64,000 bases of DNA from Helicobacter sp. MIT 00-7814 (GCF_003364115.1 NZ_NXLL01000009.1:1-64000); one strand, 5' to 3'. Positions 52,716 through 61,404 are shown, counted from the stretch's first letter. Notes: a model not told the origin generated them from the sequence alone. Program-made: numbers and translations.

Positions 52716-53957
52716 TTATTCCAATGTATGAAGCTTAGAATCCGCATACAGCGCGCTAACTCTTCCGCTCAAAGTCTCGCCATTATAGGGCGAGAAAGTA
52801 TCATCTACGCGCACGCTAGATTCTGTATCAATAATCATAAAATCCGCTTTTTTGCCCACTTCCAAGCTTCCATTTTCTAAGCCCAAAATTTTTGCTGGAT
52901 TGTGGCTAAAAAACCTTGAAAGCGTGCTTAGGTTTAAAATATTTGGCTTCACCAGCTTAGAATACGCTAAGCTAAAACCATACGCAATGCTATCAATCCC
53001 AAAGCTTGCAAGCTCAAAAACCTGATCTTTTTGCGAGTTGAAATCCGCGCACTGCAAGCTTGTCAGCACATCGATTTTATCATTTTGCAAAGCGTCCAAA
53101 AGCTCTAGGCGCTTAGATTCACAAAGCAAAGGCGGATTAATCTTGCCCGCGGTGTTGTAGTCCTCGCACGCGCTTTCATTCAAAATCAAATGATGCAAGC
53201 TCACTTCCGCATGCGCGCGCAAACCTTGCGCTTTGTATTGATTAACAATCTCAAGGCTTCGTGGCTCGCTAAGCGCGCTAAAAACCACTTCAACCTCGCT
53301 TCCCAAAAGCATTTCGCACATTTTGACGACTTCGATATTTTGCGCCTTTTCGCTAATGCTAGGAAGCCCAAGTCTGCTTGCAAACTCCCCTTCGCTTACC
53401 ACACCTTGCGCGAGCGAGGCATTTTGCGCGAAACAAATAAGCGGGATTTTTAGCATTTTGGCGTATTGTGAGATTCTTAGCAAAAGATTGCCTTCAATGT
53501 CGCTTTCAAACGCGATTGCCTGCGCGCCTGCGGTGTAGAGCTTGCTTATATCAGTGAGCTTCACGCGTTCAGAATCTATAAAAGTTGGCTTAATGGAAGG
53601 CAAAATATGGGCTTCAAGCGTGGAATCTATGCTTTTAACAAGCTCAATAATCGCCTCGCTATCGATAGTCGGGCTTGTCTGCGGTAAAAGTAAAAGCGTG
53701 CTAAATCCGCCTCTAAGCGCTTTAAGTGAGAGCGTGCTAAGGCTCTTGCGTGAAAGCGTGCGCGCCTTTGGATAGATATTAAGATCAATAAATGCGGGCA
53801 TCAAAAGCTTAGAATCTGCATTGATAACTTCTTCGTTTTCCTCTAGTGTGAGAGATTCTAAGTTTGGTGCAATATTTTGGATACGCCCATTTTTTACTTG
53901 GATACATTGTAGTTTTTCTCCCCGATAGTCGCAACAGCGCGCATTTGCAAAAACCAT
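52716..53957 (-). CDS. Dihydroorotase-like protein, apparently catalytically dead
   Basis: 413 residues with the amidohydrolase fold and overall pattern of type I dihydroorotase (IDLNIYPKAR, AGKINPPLL, SHNPAKILGLENGSLEVGKKADFMIID). The metal-binding DxHxH reads D58-L-N60-I-Y62, so both histidines are replaced. The usual final metal aspartate region (TDHAPH) reads SLQCADFNS. It therefore is likely inactive, comparable to the pyrC' proteins that stabilise aspartate transcarbamoylase. A complete PyrC must be elsewhere. Strong RBS AAAGGAGGG. Confidence 0.8.
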   Translation of the reverse strand: MVFANARCCDYRGEKLQCIQVKNGRIQNIAPNLESLTLEENEEVINADSKLLMPAFIDLNIYPKARTLSRKSLSTLSLKALRGGFSTLLLLPQTSPTIDSEAIIELVKSIDSTLEAHILPSIKPTFIDSERVKLTDISKLYTAGAQAIAFESDIEGNLLLRISQYAKMLKIPLICFAQNASLAQGVVSEGEFASRLGLPSISEKAQNIEVVKMCEMLLGSEVEVVFSALSEPRSLEIVNQYKAQGLRAHAEVSLHHLILNESACEDYNTAGKINPPLLCESKRLELLDALQNDKIDVLTSLQCADFNSQKDQVFELASFGIDSIAYGFSLAYSKLVKPNILNLSTLSRFFSHNPAKILGLENGSLEVGKKADFMIIDTESSVRVDDTFSPYNGETLSGRVSALYADSKLHTLE

Positions 53958-53967
53958 TCGCCCTCCT

Positions 53968-53994
53968 TTAGATTCTCATAGTTAGATTCTCATA
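53968..53994. repeat. Tandem 13-base direct repeat in the leader
   Basis: TTAGATTCTCATA at 53968-53980 and again at 53982-53994, one base apart. Each copy contains the heptamer AGATTCT. It lies in the untranslated leader of the 53957 gene, next to the RBS. Confidence 0.6.
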
Positions 53995-54114
53995 ATTTCC
54001 TAAAATGTTCGCGTTATCATAGCGTATTCTTATGGTGAGAATTTTTAAATCCTTGGGAATTATGCAAAAAGTGTGGGAAATTAAAGAATCTTATTTAAAA
54101 ACCGAAGTGTGGGG

Positions 54115-54140
54115 CTTGTGCGGGCTTTTGCTCGCACAAG
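54115..54140 (-). terminator. Terminator after glnA
   Basis: An 8-bp perfect stem, CTTGTGCG (54115-54120 plus 54121-54122) with CGCACAAG (54133-54140), ends eight bases beyond the glnA stop. A T run follows on the minus strand some 15 bases further on. Confidence 0.5.
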
Positions 54141-54147
54141 TGATTTG

Positions 54148-55581
54148 TTAGCAGCTATAAGTTGTGATAAACTCAAATGGGTGTGGGCGCCCTTCCCATG
54201 GCCAAATTTCTGTCTCAAACTTATATTGCTTGTAGGTTTGGATAAATTCTTCACTAAAGACATTGCCTTGCTTCAAATAGTCTTTATCCACGAGCATTTC
54301 TTCTATCGCGTGGCGCAAAGTGTGTGGAAGCTGTTTGATGCCTTTTTCGCGGATTTCATCAAGGGTAAGCTCGAAAAGATTCACTTCCATTGGCTTGCCC
54401 GGATCGATTTTATTTTGGATTCCATCAATTCCTGCCATGAGCATTGAGGCAAATGCTAGGTAAGGATTGCTCGAGCTATCTGGGAATCTAAATTCCATTC
54501 TCTTAGCTTTCTCACCGCTATTGTATGGGATTCTGATACTTGCGCTTCTATTTTGTGCAGAATATGTCAAAATACTAGGCGCTTCAAATCCGGGGATTAG
54601 GCGTTTGTATGAGTTTGTGCTAGGATTTGTAAATGCCGCAAGTGCGCGCGCATGCTTTAGTACGCCACCTAGATAATGCAACGCCATCTCGCTTAAGCCC
54701 TCATACGCATTCCCTGCGAAAAGATTCTTACCATCTTTCCAAATGCTCGTATGCACATGCATTCCGCTTCCATTGTCAGAATACAGCGGCTTTGGCATAA
54801 ATGTCGCGCTCTTACCATTGAGATGGGCTACCATTTTGACGACATATTTTAGCTTTTGCACATTATCCGCTGCTTCTAGCATATCGCCAAATTTCACGCC
54901 GATTTCGCCCTGCCCTTGCGCGACTTCATGATGCACGACAAAGGTTTCTAAGCCCACTTGATTGAGCACTTTTACCATTTCAGCGCGCAAATCCATCATA
55001 GAATCCACCGGTGGCACCGGAAAATATCCGCCCTTAGTGCCCGGACGATGCCCGATATTCACACCTTCAAATTCTTTATCACGATTCCATTCGCCCTCTT
55101 CTGTGTCGATTTCATAATACTGACAATTTACAGAATCTTTGATTTTGATAGAATCAAAGACGAAAAATTCATTCTCTGGTCCAAAATACGCCACATCGCC
55201 TAGCCCGCTTTCTTGCAAAAACTTAGTCGCGCGTTTGGCAATAGAGCGCGGGCATTTTTCATAAGGCTCGTTTTTGTAAATATCCCAAATGTCACAAAAC
55301 ACCACCGCTGTGGTATCCGCGGTAAATGGATCTAAAAAATAGCGCACAGGATCTGGGATTAGCACCATGTCAGATTTATTCACCGGCTGCCATGCTGGAA
55401 GCGAGCTACCATCAAAAGGAATCCCTTCAAAACTCCCCTCATCAACCGCACTTGCTGAAAATGCCAAATGATGCCACACGCCTTTAATATCTGTAAAGCG
55501 AAAGTCGATAAACTCTACTTCATTTGCTTTGCAAAACTCAAAAAACTTCTTTACTGCTTGTTGTCTATCTTCTTTTTGCAT
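54148..55581 (-). CDS. glnA: Glutamine synthetase, type I
   Basis: 477 residues, cytosolic dodecamer joining ammonia and glutamate. [19 protein letters not shown], the beta-grasp and metal ligands ([10 protein letters not shown]), and [15 protein letters not shown] and the RRIP-type [10 protein letters not shown] are all present. At the place of the regulatory adenylylation Tyr (E. coli Tyr397) the sequence reads NLFEL, so Phe403 replaces it and GlnE control should not apply. I recall the same in H. pylori GlnA. A TATAAT -10 lies 54 bases upstream. Confidence 0.96.
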   Translation of the reverse strand: MQKEDRQQAVKKFFEFCKANEVEFIDFRFTDIKGVWHHLAFSASAVDEGSFEGIPFDGSSLPAWQPVNKSDMVLIPDPVRYFLDPFTADTTAVVFCDIWDIYKNEPYEKCPRSIAKRATKFLQESGLGDVAYFGPENEFFVFDSIKIKDSVNCQYYEIDTEEGEWNRDKEFEGVNIGHRPGTKGGYFPVPPVDSMMDLRAEMVKVLNQVGLETFVVHHEVAQGQGEIGVKFGDMLEAADNVQKLKYVVKMVAHLNGKSATFMPKPLYSDNGSGMHVHTSIWKDGKNLFAGNAYEGLSEMALHYLGGVLKHARALAAFTNPSTNSYKRLIPGFEAPSILTYSAQNRSASIRIPYNSGEKAKRMEFRFPDSSSNPYLAFASMLMAGIDGIQNKIDPGKPMEVNLFELTLDEIREKGIKQLPHTLRHAIEEMLVDKDYLKQGNVFSEEFIQTYKQYKFETEIWPWEGRPHPFEFITTYSC

Positions 55582-55634
55582 ACAATTCTCCCAAGGTTAA
55601 AATCGTGTTACCAAGCGTTGTTGTGTAACGCGGA

Positions 55635-55640
55635 ATTATA
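55635..55640 (-). promoter_or_regulatory. -10 box for glnA
   Basis: TATAAT on the minus strand at 55640-55635, context TTGCTATAATTCCG, 54 bases before the glnA ATG. A GTTAC...GTAAC partial palindrome lies in the leader. Confidence 0.55.
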
Positions 55641-55714
55641 GCAAGGAATGTGAAAAATACGCATAAAATCTCCAAAAACTTTTGCAAAAAATCTGCTTTT
55701 TAGCCTTAGTTTGC

Positions 55715-55720
55715 TAAAAT
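55715..55720 (+). promoter_or_regulatory. Probable -10 box for lepA
   Basis: TAAAAT at 55715-55720 in TTTGCTAAAATTCGCG, 52 bases before ATG 55773, following the common GCTA[TA]AATT pattern of this window. Confidence 0.4.
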
Positions 55721-55772
55721 TCGCGCCTAAAAAGTTTTATATTTTCTTAAAGATTCTCACAAAAGGTTTTGC

Positions 55773-57566
55773 ATGCAAGAACTCATTCGCAATTTTTCTA
55801 TCATCGCACATATCGATCATGGTAAATCAACGCTTGCCGATAGGCTCATACAAGAATGTGGTGCGGTTAGCCAGCGCGAGATGACAAGCCAAATCATGGA
55901 TACGATGGATATAGAAAAAGAGCGCGGCATCACCATAAAAGCGCAATCTGTGCGCCTAGAATATCCGCACAATGGCAAAACTTATATCCTAAATCTCATC
56001 GACACGCCCGGACATGTGGATTTTAGCTATGAAGTCTCGCGCTCGCTTAGCTCGTGTGAAGGCGCGCTGCTTGTCGTTGATGCCTCGCAAGGTGTGGAAG
56101 CGCAAACAATTGCAAATGTGTATATCGCGCTTGAAAATAACCTTGAGATTCTGCCTGTGATAAATAAAATCGACTTGCCAGCTGCTGATAGTGAGCGCGT
56201 CAAAGATGAGATAGAATCTAGTATCGGACTTGACTGCTCAAACGCGCTAGAAGTGAGCGCAAAAAGTGGCATTGGCATTAGCGCGCTTTTAGAATCTATC
56301 GTTGAGAAAATCCCCGCGCCAAATGGCGAGCCAAACGCGCCAGCAAAGGCACTCATTTATGATTCGTGGTTTGATAATTATCTAGGTGCGCTAGCGCTTG
56401 TGCGGCTAAAAGATGGCGCGCTCAAAGTCGGGCAAAACGCGCTTATTATGAGTAGTGGCAAAAAGCATGAGATTTTGGGGCTTTACTATCCTCACCCCGT
56501 GCAAAAAATCCCTACCAAAAGTATCGAGTGTGGCGAAATAGGCATCGTGTGCCTTGGGCTAAAAAGCCTTGATGAGCTAGCTGTGGGCGATACGCTCACA
56601 AATGCCGAGAATCCAACAGCTGAAGCGATTGAGGGCTTTAAGCCGGCTAAGCCTTTTGTCTTTGCAGGGCTTTATCCGATTGAGACGGATAAATTTGAAG
56701 AGCTTCGCGAGGCGCTAAAAAAGCTAAAGCTAAATGATTCTGCGCTTAGCTTTGAGCCTGAAACTTCTGTGGCACTTGGATTTGGATTCCGCGTGGGATT
56801 TTTAGGGCTTTTGCATATGGAAGTGGTGAAAGAGCGCTTGGAGCGTGAGTTTGGGCTAAGTCTCATCGCCACAGCGCCAACGGTTATCTATGAAGTCTAT
56901 GGCACTGATGGCTCATTGACGCTTGTGCAAAATCCCAGCCAGCTTCCAGAAGTGCAAAAAATAGAAAAAATTAAAGAACCATTTGTCCGCGCGCATATCA
57001 TCACGCCTAGCGAGTTTTTGGGCAATATCATCACGCTTTTAAACAACAAGCGCGGCGTGCAGGAAAAAATGGAGTATATCAACCCACAGCGCGTGAGCTT
57101 GCAATACGCGATTCCGAGTAATGAAATTGTAATGGATTTTTATGATAAGCTAAAATCCTGCACCAAAGGTTACGCGAGCTTTGATTATGAACCTATCGAG
57201 TATCGCGAAGGCGATCTCATCAAACTAGATGTGCGCGTGGCAGGCGAAGTCGTCGATGCACTATCTACAATTGTTGAGCAAAGCAAGGCATATGAAAAAG
57301 GGCGCGCACTGGTTGAAGCGATGAAAGAGCTTATCCCGCGACAGCTTTTTGAAGTGGCGATTCAAGCAAGTGTGGGGAATAAAGTCATCGCGCGCGAAAC
57401 CGTGAAATCTATGGGCAAAAATGTGACTGCAAAGTGCTATGGCGGGGACATCACGCGCAAGCGCAAATTGCTTGAAAAGCAAAAAGAGGGCAAAAAGCGT
57501 ATGAAAGCCATCGGCAAAGTGGAATTGCCACAAGAGGCGTTCCTTGCGGTGCTAAAAATTGACTAA
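55773..57566 (+). CDS. lepA: Elongation factor 4 (LepA)
   Basis: 597 residues, a ribosomal back-translocating GTPase. P-loop [10 protein letters not shown], switch [16 protein letters not shown] and the SAKSGIGI motif form the G domain; EF-G-like domains follow, then the LepA-specific C-terminal domain ending [22 protein letters not shown]. Start ATG 55773 has a fair RBS (AAAAGG). moeB-like follows after 18 bases. Confidence 0.96.
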   Translation: MQELIRNFSIIAHIDHGKSTLADRLIQECGAVSQREMTSQIMDTMDIEKERGITIKAQSVRLEYPHNGKTYILNLIDTPGHVDFSYEVSRSLSSCEGALLVVDASQGVEAQTIANVYIALENNLEILPVINKIDLPAADSERVKDEIESSIGLDCSNALEVSAKSGIGISALLESIVEKIPAPNGEPNAPAKALIYDSWFDNYLGALALVRLKDGALKVGQNALIMSSGKKHEILGLYYPHPVQKIPTKSIECGEIGIVCLGLKSLDELAVGDTLTNAENPTAEAIEGFKPAKPFVFAGLYPIETDKFEELREALKKLKLNDSALSFEPETSVALGFGFRVGFLGLLHMEVVKERLEREFGLSLIATAPTVIYEVYGTDGSLTLVQNPSQLPEVQKIEKIKEPFVRAHIITPSEFLGNIITLLNNKRGVQEKMEYINPQRVSLQYAIPSNEIVMDFYDKLKSCTKGYASFDYEPIEYREGDLIKLDVRVAGEVVDALSTIVEQSKAYEKGRALVEAMKELIPRQLFEVAIQASVGNKVIARETVKSMGKNVTAKCYGGDITRKRKLLEKQKEGKKRMKAIGKVELPQEAFLAVLKID

Positions 57567-57584
57567 AACTTTAAAGGCTAAACA

Positions 57585-58388
57585 ATGCTAGAATTTAATG
57601 ATTCTCAAATGAAGCGCTATTCACGGCATTTGATTTTGCAAGGTGTGGGCGTCGCGGGGCAAAAAAAGCTAGCAGAGGCAAAGGTGCTAATTGTCGGTGC
57701 TGGCGGGCTTGGCTCGCCTAGTGCGCTGTATTTGACAGCAGCTGGCGTGGGTGAGATTGGAATCGTAGATGATGATAAAGTCGAGCTAAGCAACTTGCAA
57801 CGCCAGATTATCCACACTACCGCCTCGCTTGATACGCCAAAGGTGCAAAGCGCCAAAGAGCGCCTTAATGCGCTAAACCCTGAAGTGCGCGTGCAGACTT
57901 ACCACACTAGAATCTGCGCGGAAAATATCCTAGATATTATCGCGCCTTATGATCTTGTGCTTGAGGGAAGCGATAACTTTGGCACGAAGTTTCTCGTCAA
58001 TGATGCGTGCGTGCTAACTAAAAAGCCTCTGGTGTTTGGTGGGATTTTGCGCTTTAGCGGGCAGTGCATGAGTATCAAGCCGTTTCAAAGTGCGTGCTAT
58101 GCATGCGTGTTTAACTCCCCTCCGCCGGCAGATTCTGTCCCAAGCTGTGCGAGCGCGGGCGTGCTAGGAGCGATAGCCGGGATGCTAGGGACTATTCAAG
58201 CCACCGAAGCGCTAAAAATCATCATAGGCATAGGGAATCCGCTTTTTGACAAAATTTTGAGTTTTGATGCGCTAGATATGAGTTTTCGTAAAATCGCAAT
58301 CTCTAGGAATCCGCAATGTCGCGTATGCGGCGGTGAAGGCATACAAGCTTTAAGCGATTATAAGCAAGAATCTTGCTGGGAATTGTAG
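57585..58388 (+). CDS. MoeB/ThiF/HesA adenylyltransferase
   Basis: 267 residues. An E1-like enzyme that adenylates the C-terminal Gly-Gly of a ubiquitin-like sulfur carrier (MoaD or ThiS). GAGGLGSPSALYL binds ATP, VDDDKVELSNLQRQI is the family signature, and zinc cysteines lie in CYACVF and CRVCGG. Thiamine or molybdopterin role cannot be decided; thiE lies 10 kb away in another operon. The final CWEL is an odd cysteine-containing tail. Confidence 0.88.
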   Translation: MLEFNDSQMKRYSRHLILQGVGVAGQKKLAEAKVLIVGAGGLGSPSALYLTAAGVGEIGIVDDDKVELSNLQRQIIHTTASLDTPKVQSAKERLNALNPEVRVQTYHTRICAENILDIIAPYDLVLEGSDNFGTKFLVNDACVLTKKPLVFGGILRFSGQCMSIKPFQSACYACVFNSPPPADSVPSCASAGVLGAIAGMLGTIQATEALKIIIGIGNPLFDKILSFDALDMSFRKIAISRNPQCRVCGGEGIQALSDYKQESCWEL

Positions 58389-58521
58389 AATTTTTTCTAT
58401 GATTTTTATTTCTTAGAATCTCTTTGTCTCATTTTTCAGAATCCCTTTGCTTTCACTTTTAAAACTTTTTGGATTCTTAAATCTTTTTACGCAAAAGAAA
58501 AAGGGGTTTATCCCCTCCCCG

Positions 58522-58701
58522 CTCCCCCTAGCCCCGAAAAAGTAAAAGCTCCTCGCTTTTCTTTTTCGGCAATCAGGGGGAGAGCCTCGCTACTTCCCTT
58601 GCTAGAAAAAAAGGCTAAAAATGCACTGCTGCATTTTCTTAACGCCTTTTTTTCACCACGCAAGGGGCGAGAGTAAGGGTTACGCATTTTCAATGCGTAA
58701 C
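58522..58701. other. Cluster of three large hairpins between convergent genes
   Basis: The 58389-58771 gap holds no gene. Three strong inverted repeats follow one another: 58522-58582 (8-bp outer stem; inner 15-bp stem with one bulge, 58534-58569), 58596-58666 (7-bp outer, 11-bp perfect GAAAAAAAGGC/GCCTTTTTTTC, and 8-bp inner stems), and 58679-58701 (10-bp perfect stem, loop TTC). It may be a structured RNA, a repeat element or strong terminators. Confidence 0.6.
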
Positions 58702-58718
58702 TTGAATTCCTTTGATTA

Positions 58719-58744
58719 CAAAATCTCGGTTTGCGCGGGGCGCG
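58719..58744. repeat. Copy 2 of a 26-nt intergenic repeat
   Basis: CAAAATCTCGGTTTG at 58719-58733 is exact to 2272-2286; the continuation differs mainly by T/C changes. Just after the hairpin cluster. Confidence 0.35.
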
Positions 58745-58771
58745 GATATTTATTAGAATATGGCTTAAGCG

Positions 58772-59422
58772 TTAGAGAATCTTAAGCGCGCAAAGAGAGG
58801 CTTTGAGTTCTAGGGCTTTGGCTTGAAAGTCCGCATTTTCACAATCGCGCTCAAAATGCCTAAAACGCGCGATTTTCACCCCGCTATATTGCGCGATAAA
58901 GGAATCAAAAGAATCCGCATGCGCGCTTTTTTCTTTTCCTTCACTCATCACCAAACCCAAAAGCTCAATCCCACGCGCTTTGAGCGCCTCAATGCTTAGC
59001 AAAATATGATTTATCGCGCCCAAATAATACCCGCCCACAAGTAACACCGGCAGTTTGTGCAACGCAAGATAATCAATCATGCAGTTTTGAGAATCTAGCG
59101 GTGTGTAAAGCCCGCCAGCGCTCTCAAGCAAAAGCGGTTGCAAAAGTGGCTGTGAAGTTTTGGGCAGTGGGATTTGCAAGCCATTGTATTCCACATTTTC
59201 GATAGTTTTTGCGATATGCGGGCTTGCGGGCGTTTGCAGTGTGAATCCATTTGGGTAGATTTTCGCTTGAGGCACAAGAGAAGCGATAATGTCCTTATCC
59301 TCTTCCTTGCCTGCTTGCACGAGCTTGAAATACGCGAAGTCAAAGCCAAAGCAAAGCGCAGCGCTCACCGCGCTTTTGCCAATGTCAGTATGTGCGCCAG
59401 CAATGGCTAATCGTGGGAGCAT
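58772..59422 (-). CDS. bioD: ATP-dependent dethiobiotin synthetase
   Basis: About 216 residues; closes the ureido ring of dethiobiotin. The P-loop is GAHTDIGKS (the family has G-T-D-T-x-x-GKT), and LLESAGGLYTPLD is the conserved second motif (E-G-A-G-G), here Ser for Gly. It starts with ATG 59422 (or GTG 59431); the RBS is weak. It lies 24 bases after the beta-barrel gene 59447-60262 on the same strand, so it may be cotranscribed with it. No other bio gene is nearby. Confidence 0.85.
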   Translation of the reverse strand: MLPRLAIAGAHTDIGKSAVSAALCFGFDFAYFKLVQAGKEEDKDIIASLVPQAKIYPNGFTLQTPASPHIAKTIENVEYNGLQIPLPKTSQPLLQPLLLESAGGLYTPLDSQNCMIDYLALHKLPVLLVGGYYLGAINHILLSIEALKARGIELLGLVMSEGKEKSAHADSFDSFIAQYSGVKIARFRHFERDCENADFQAKALELKASLCALKIL

Positions 59423-59446
59423 CGCGCGCACCGAGTTTGGAAAGAA

Positions 59447-60262
59447 TTAGAAGTTATACACATAGCTTGCGTGGATAATGTAAGGACGCTTCATTGTGGT
59501 TGTGGTGCTGTTAAGGTTTGTTTCTGTAGGAATAGGGACAGGAGTTCCTGGTATAGTGATTGGTCCGCTTAGCAATGATGAGCGTCCATTGCCATTAAAG
59601 ATTTCCGCGTCTAAAAGCGGGAATTTTACGCCAAATTCGATTCCATGATGTTCGTTAAATACACCTCTAATGCCGGCATTAATCGTTGTTTGAAATGCAA
59701 AGTAATTTTCCCCATTGCCACCATTTGGCTTGTATTCCTTACCATTTGCCACCCATGTTTCAGCACCGATTGCCACACCGCCATAGATCCCGAAACTATG
59801 CTCTGGCGCATCGATAAAGTTAAAAAGCAAATCCCCACCCACACCATAATCAAACACATGGTTATAGTAAGTTTTCCCTGTGGTTGTGAAAATTGAACTA
59901 TCGCCACCACCTGTTAAAGTGTAAAGATCCCCTGTGTAGCTAATGTTTTTCATGCTATTATAGCCATAGCCAAAATACACATATCCACGCACACCAAAGC
60001 GCTTGGATTCTCCAAAAAAGGTTTTATAACCGCCTTTGATTGCGATATTTGCCATTGAGTTGTCCGCTAAAATATGCCCGACAGAATTTTGCGCTGGAAA
60101 CATTGGCTGTGCGGGTATTGTCGTAGTTGCATTGACATACTGGTCGAACTTGACATTCCCATGTCCTATATCAACTCCGATATAGCCCCCCCCCCTCTCG
60201 GCAAAAGCACTGCTCGCGCAAAGCGCACTTAAAATAACGCTTGTAAAAAGAGATTTTTTCAT
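59447..60262 (-). CDS. Outer-membrane protein with in-frame poly-G tract (paralogue A)
   Basis: 271 residues. The signal peptide (MKKSLFTSVILSALCASSAFA) is followed directly by ERGGGYIGVDIGHGN. The three glycines come from ten G residues. Then beta strands with repeated aromatic residues (KGGYKTFFGESKRFGVRGYVYFGYGY, YGVGGDLLFNFID), ending in HASYVYNF, a barrel C-terminus. It closely resembles the neighbouring paralogue (60436). The frame is open at ten G; one G more or less gives a stop within a few codons. The ligand or function is unknown. Confidence 0.82.
   Translation of the reverse strand: MKKSLFTSVILSALCASSAFAERGGGYIGVDIGHGNVKFDQYVNATTTIPAQPMFPAQNSVGHILADNSMANIAIKGGYKTFFGESKRFGVRGYVYFGYGYNSMKNISYTGDLYTLTGGGDSSIFTTTGKTYYNHVFDYGVGGDLLFNFIDAPEHSFGIYGGVAIGAETWVANGKEYKPNGGNGENYFAFQTTINAGIRGVFNEHHGIEFGVKFPLLDAEIFNGNGRSSLLSGPITIPGTPVPIPTETNLNSTTTTMKRPYIIHASYVYNF
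60186..60195 (-). repeat. G10 slippage tract in paralogue A
   Basis: Ten consecutive C on the plus strand (G on the coding strand), two codons after the predicted signal-peptide cleavage site. Loss of one G leads to A-I-S-E-L-I-stop; gain of one gives L-Y-R-S-stop. Confidence 0.75.
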
Positions 60263-60323
60263 GTGTTTTCCTTTTTTTTGTGTGATTATTGCGTGTAGAA
60301 TCCCAAAATTTACGCAAGGCGCA

Positions 60324-60329
60324 ATTATA
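60324..60329 (-). promoter_or_regulatory. -10 box for paralogue A (and possibly bioD)
   Basis: TATAAT on the minus strand (60329-60324), context TTTTGTATAATTGCGCC. The flanking sequence AATTTACGCAAGGCG is nearly the same upstream of paralogue B. Confidence 0.5.
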
Positions 60330-60435
60330 CAAAAATTTACACAAAATCAAGGAATTTTGCAAAATTTCGCTAGATTCCCACCGCAAAAGCGTGCTAAAGC
60401 ACCGCGCGTGGGAGATTAAGGGTTTTTAAAGAAGT

Positions 60436-61287
60436 TTAGAAGTTATACACATAGCTTGCGTGGATAATGTAAGGGCGCTTCATTGTGGTTGTGGTGTTGT
60501 TGAGCGAAACGCTACCGCCCATATTTACTAAAATGTCATTATTCATAAGGCTAGAATAACCACTGCCTTTGAAAATTTGCGTGTCTAAAAGTGGGAATTT
60601 TACACCAAATTCGATTCCATGATGTTCGTTAAATACACCTCTAATTCCCGCATTAATTGTTGTTTGGAATCCAAAGTAGCTTTCACTTCCTTCACTTGGC
60701 TTGTATTCTTTACCATTTGCCACCCATGTTTCAGCGCCTAGCGCCACACCGCCATAGATCCCAAAGCTATGCTCTGTCGCGTCGATAAAGTTAAAGAGTA
60801 AATCCCCACCCACACCATAATCAAACACATGATTATAGTAAGTTTTCCCTGTGCCTGTGAAAATTGAGCCACCATTCATCTCTCCTAGTTGCTCTATAAT
60901 TTGTCCTACAGGGATAGTAAAACCAGACCCATAGTCGATAGCGCCAGAGCCAGAAAAATCATAATTTATATTTTGCATACTTGAGTAACCATAGCCAAAA
61001 TACACATAGCCTCTCACACCAAAGCGCCTAGATTCTCCAAAAAAGGTTTTATAGCCACCTTTGATTGTAATATTTGCCATTGAGTTACTTGCATAGATAT
61101 TTCCATTTAAAGGGATTCTTTGTGTGTCCGCGTCTACTGGCACAGTCATAATTGCATCAATATTTTGATCGAACTTCGCATTCCCATGCCCTATATCAAT
61201 CCCTAGGTAGCCCCCCCCCTTCTCGGCAAAAACAGCACTCGCGCAGAGCATACCCGCGATGAGACTTGCAAAAAGAGATTTTCTCAT
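60436..61287 (-). CDS. Outer-membrane protein with in-frame poly-G tract (paralogue B)
   Basis: 283 residues, organised as paralogue A: signal peptide MRKSLFASLIAGMLCASAVFA, then EKGGGYLGIDIGHGN encoded through nine G residues, then a barrel sharing long segments with A (KTFFGESRRFGVRGYVYFGYGY) and the same end HASYVYNF. The main differences lie in a central loop (about 120-150: DYGSGFTIPVGQIIEQLGEMNGG), likely surface-exposed. Frame open at nine G. AAGGACA lies before the ATG. Its start is head-to-head with alaS. Confidence 0.82.
   Translation of the reverse strand: MRKSLFASLIAGMLCASAVFAEKGGGYLGIDIGHGNAKFDQNIDAIMTVPVDADTQRIPLNGNIYASNSMANITIKGGYKTFFGESRRFGVRGYVYFGYGYSSMQNINYDFSGSGAIDYGSGFTIPVGQIIEQLGEMNGGSIFTGTGKTYYNHVFDYGVGGDLLFNFIDATEHSFGIYGGVALGAETWVANGKEYKPSEGSESYFGFQTTINAGIRGVFNEHHGIEFGVKFPLLDTQIFKGSGYSSLMNNDILVNMGGSVSLNNTTTTMKRPYIIHASYVYNF
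61211..61219 (-). repeat. G9 slippage tract in paralogue B
   Basis: Nine C on the plus strand, at the same codon position as the G10 of paralogue A. One G less leads to A-T-stop, one more to L-P-R-D-stop. Confidence 0.75.
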
Positions 61288-61353
61288 TATCTTGTCCTTT
61301 GGTTTTTAAGTTGTCGTTGTGTGAAATTTTTTAAAAAATTTACGCGAGGCGGA

Positions 61354-61359
61354 ATTATA
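61354..61359 (-). promoter_or_regulatory. -10 box for paralogue B
   Basis: TATAAT on the minus strand (61359-61354), in GTGTATAATTCCGCC; sequence context parallels the box of paralogue A. Confidence 0.5.
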
Positions 61360-61404
61360 CACAACAAGTTAGACAAAATCAACAAAATTTGTAAAATTTT
61401 AAGA

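Noticed and set aside
54109-54447. Plus-strand frame of 112 codons opposite the glnA 3' end
   Set aside because: Antisense to glnA and crossing its terminator; no coding features.
57585-58388. Naming the E1-like protein ThiF because thiE is in the window
   Set aside because: thiE is 10 kb away in another operon, and MoeB and ThiF cannot be separated by these motifs.
58508-58693. Small minus-strand reading frame in the hairpin cluster
   Set aside because: It simply reads through the inverted repeats, is basic and low-complexity and has no ribosome-binding site.
60171-60386. Minus-strand frame running through the G10 tract and ending at L-Y-R-S
   Set aside because: It is the out-of-phase reading of the barrel gene; the in-phase frame has the signal peptide and the full barrel.
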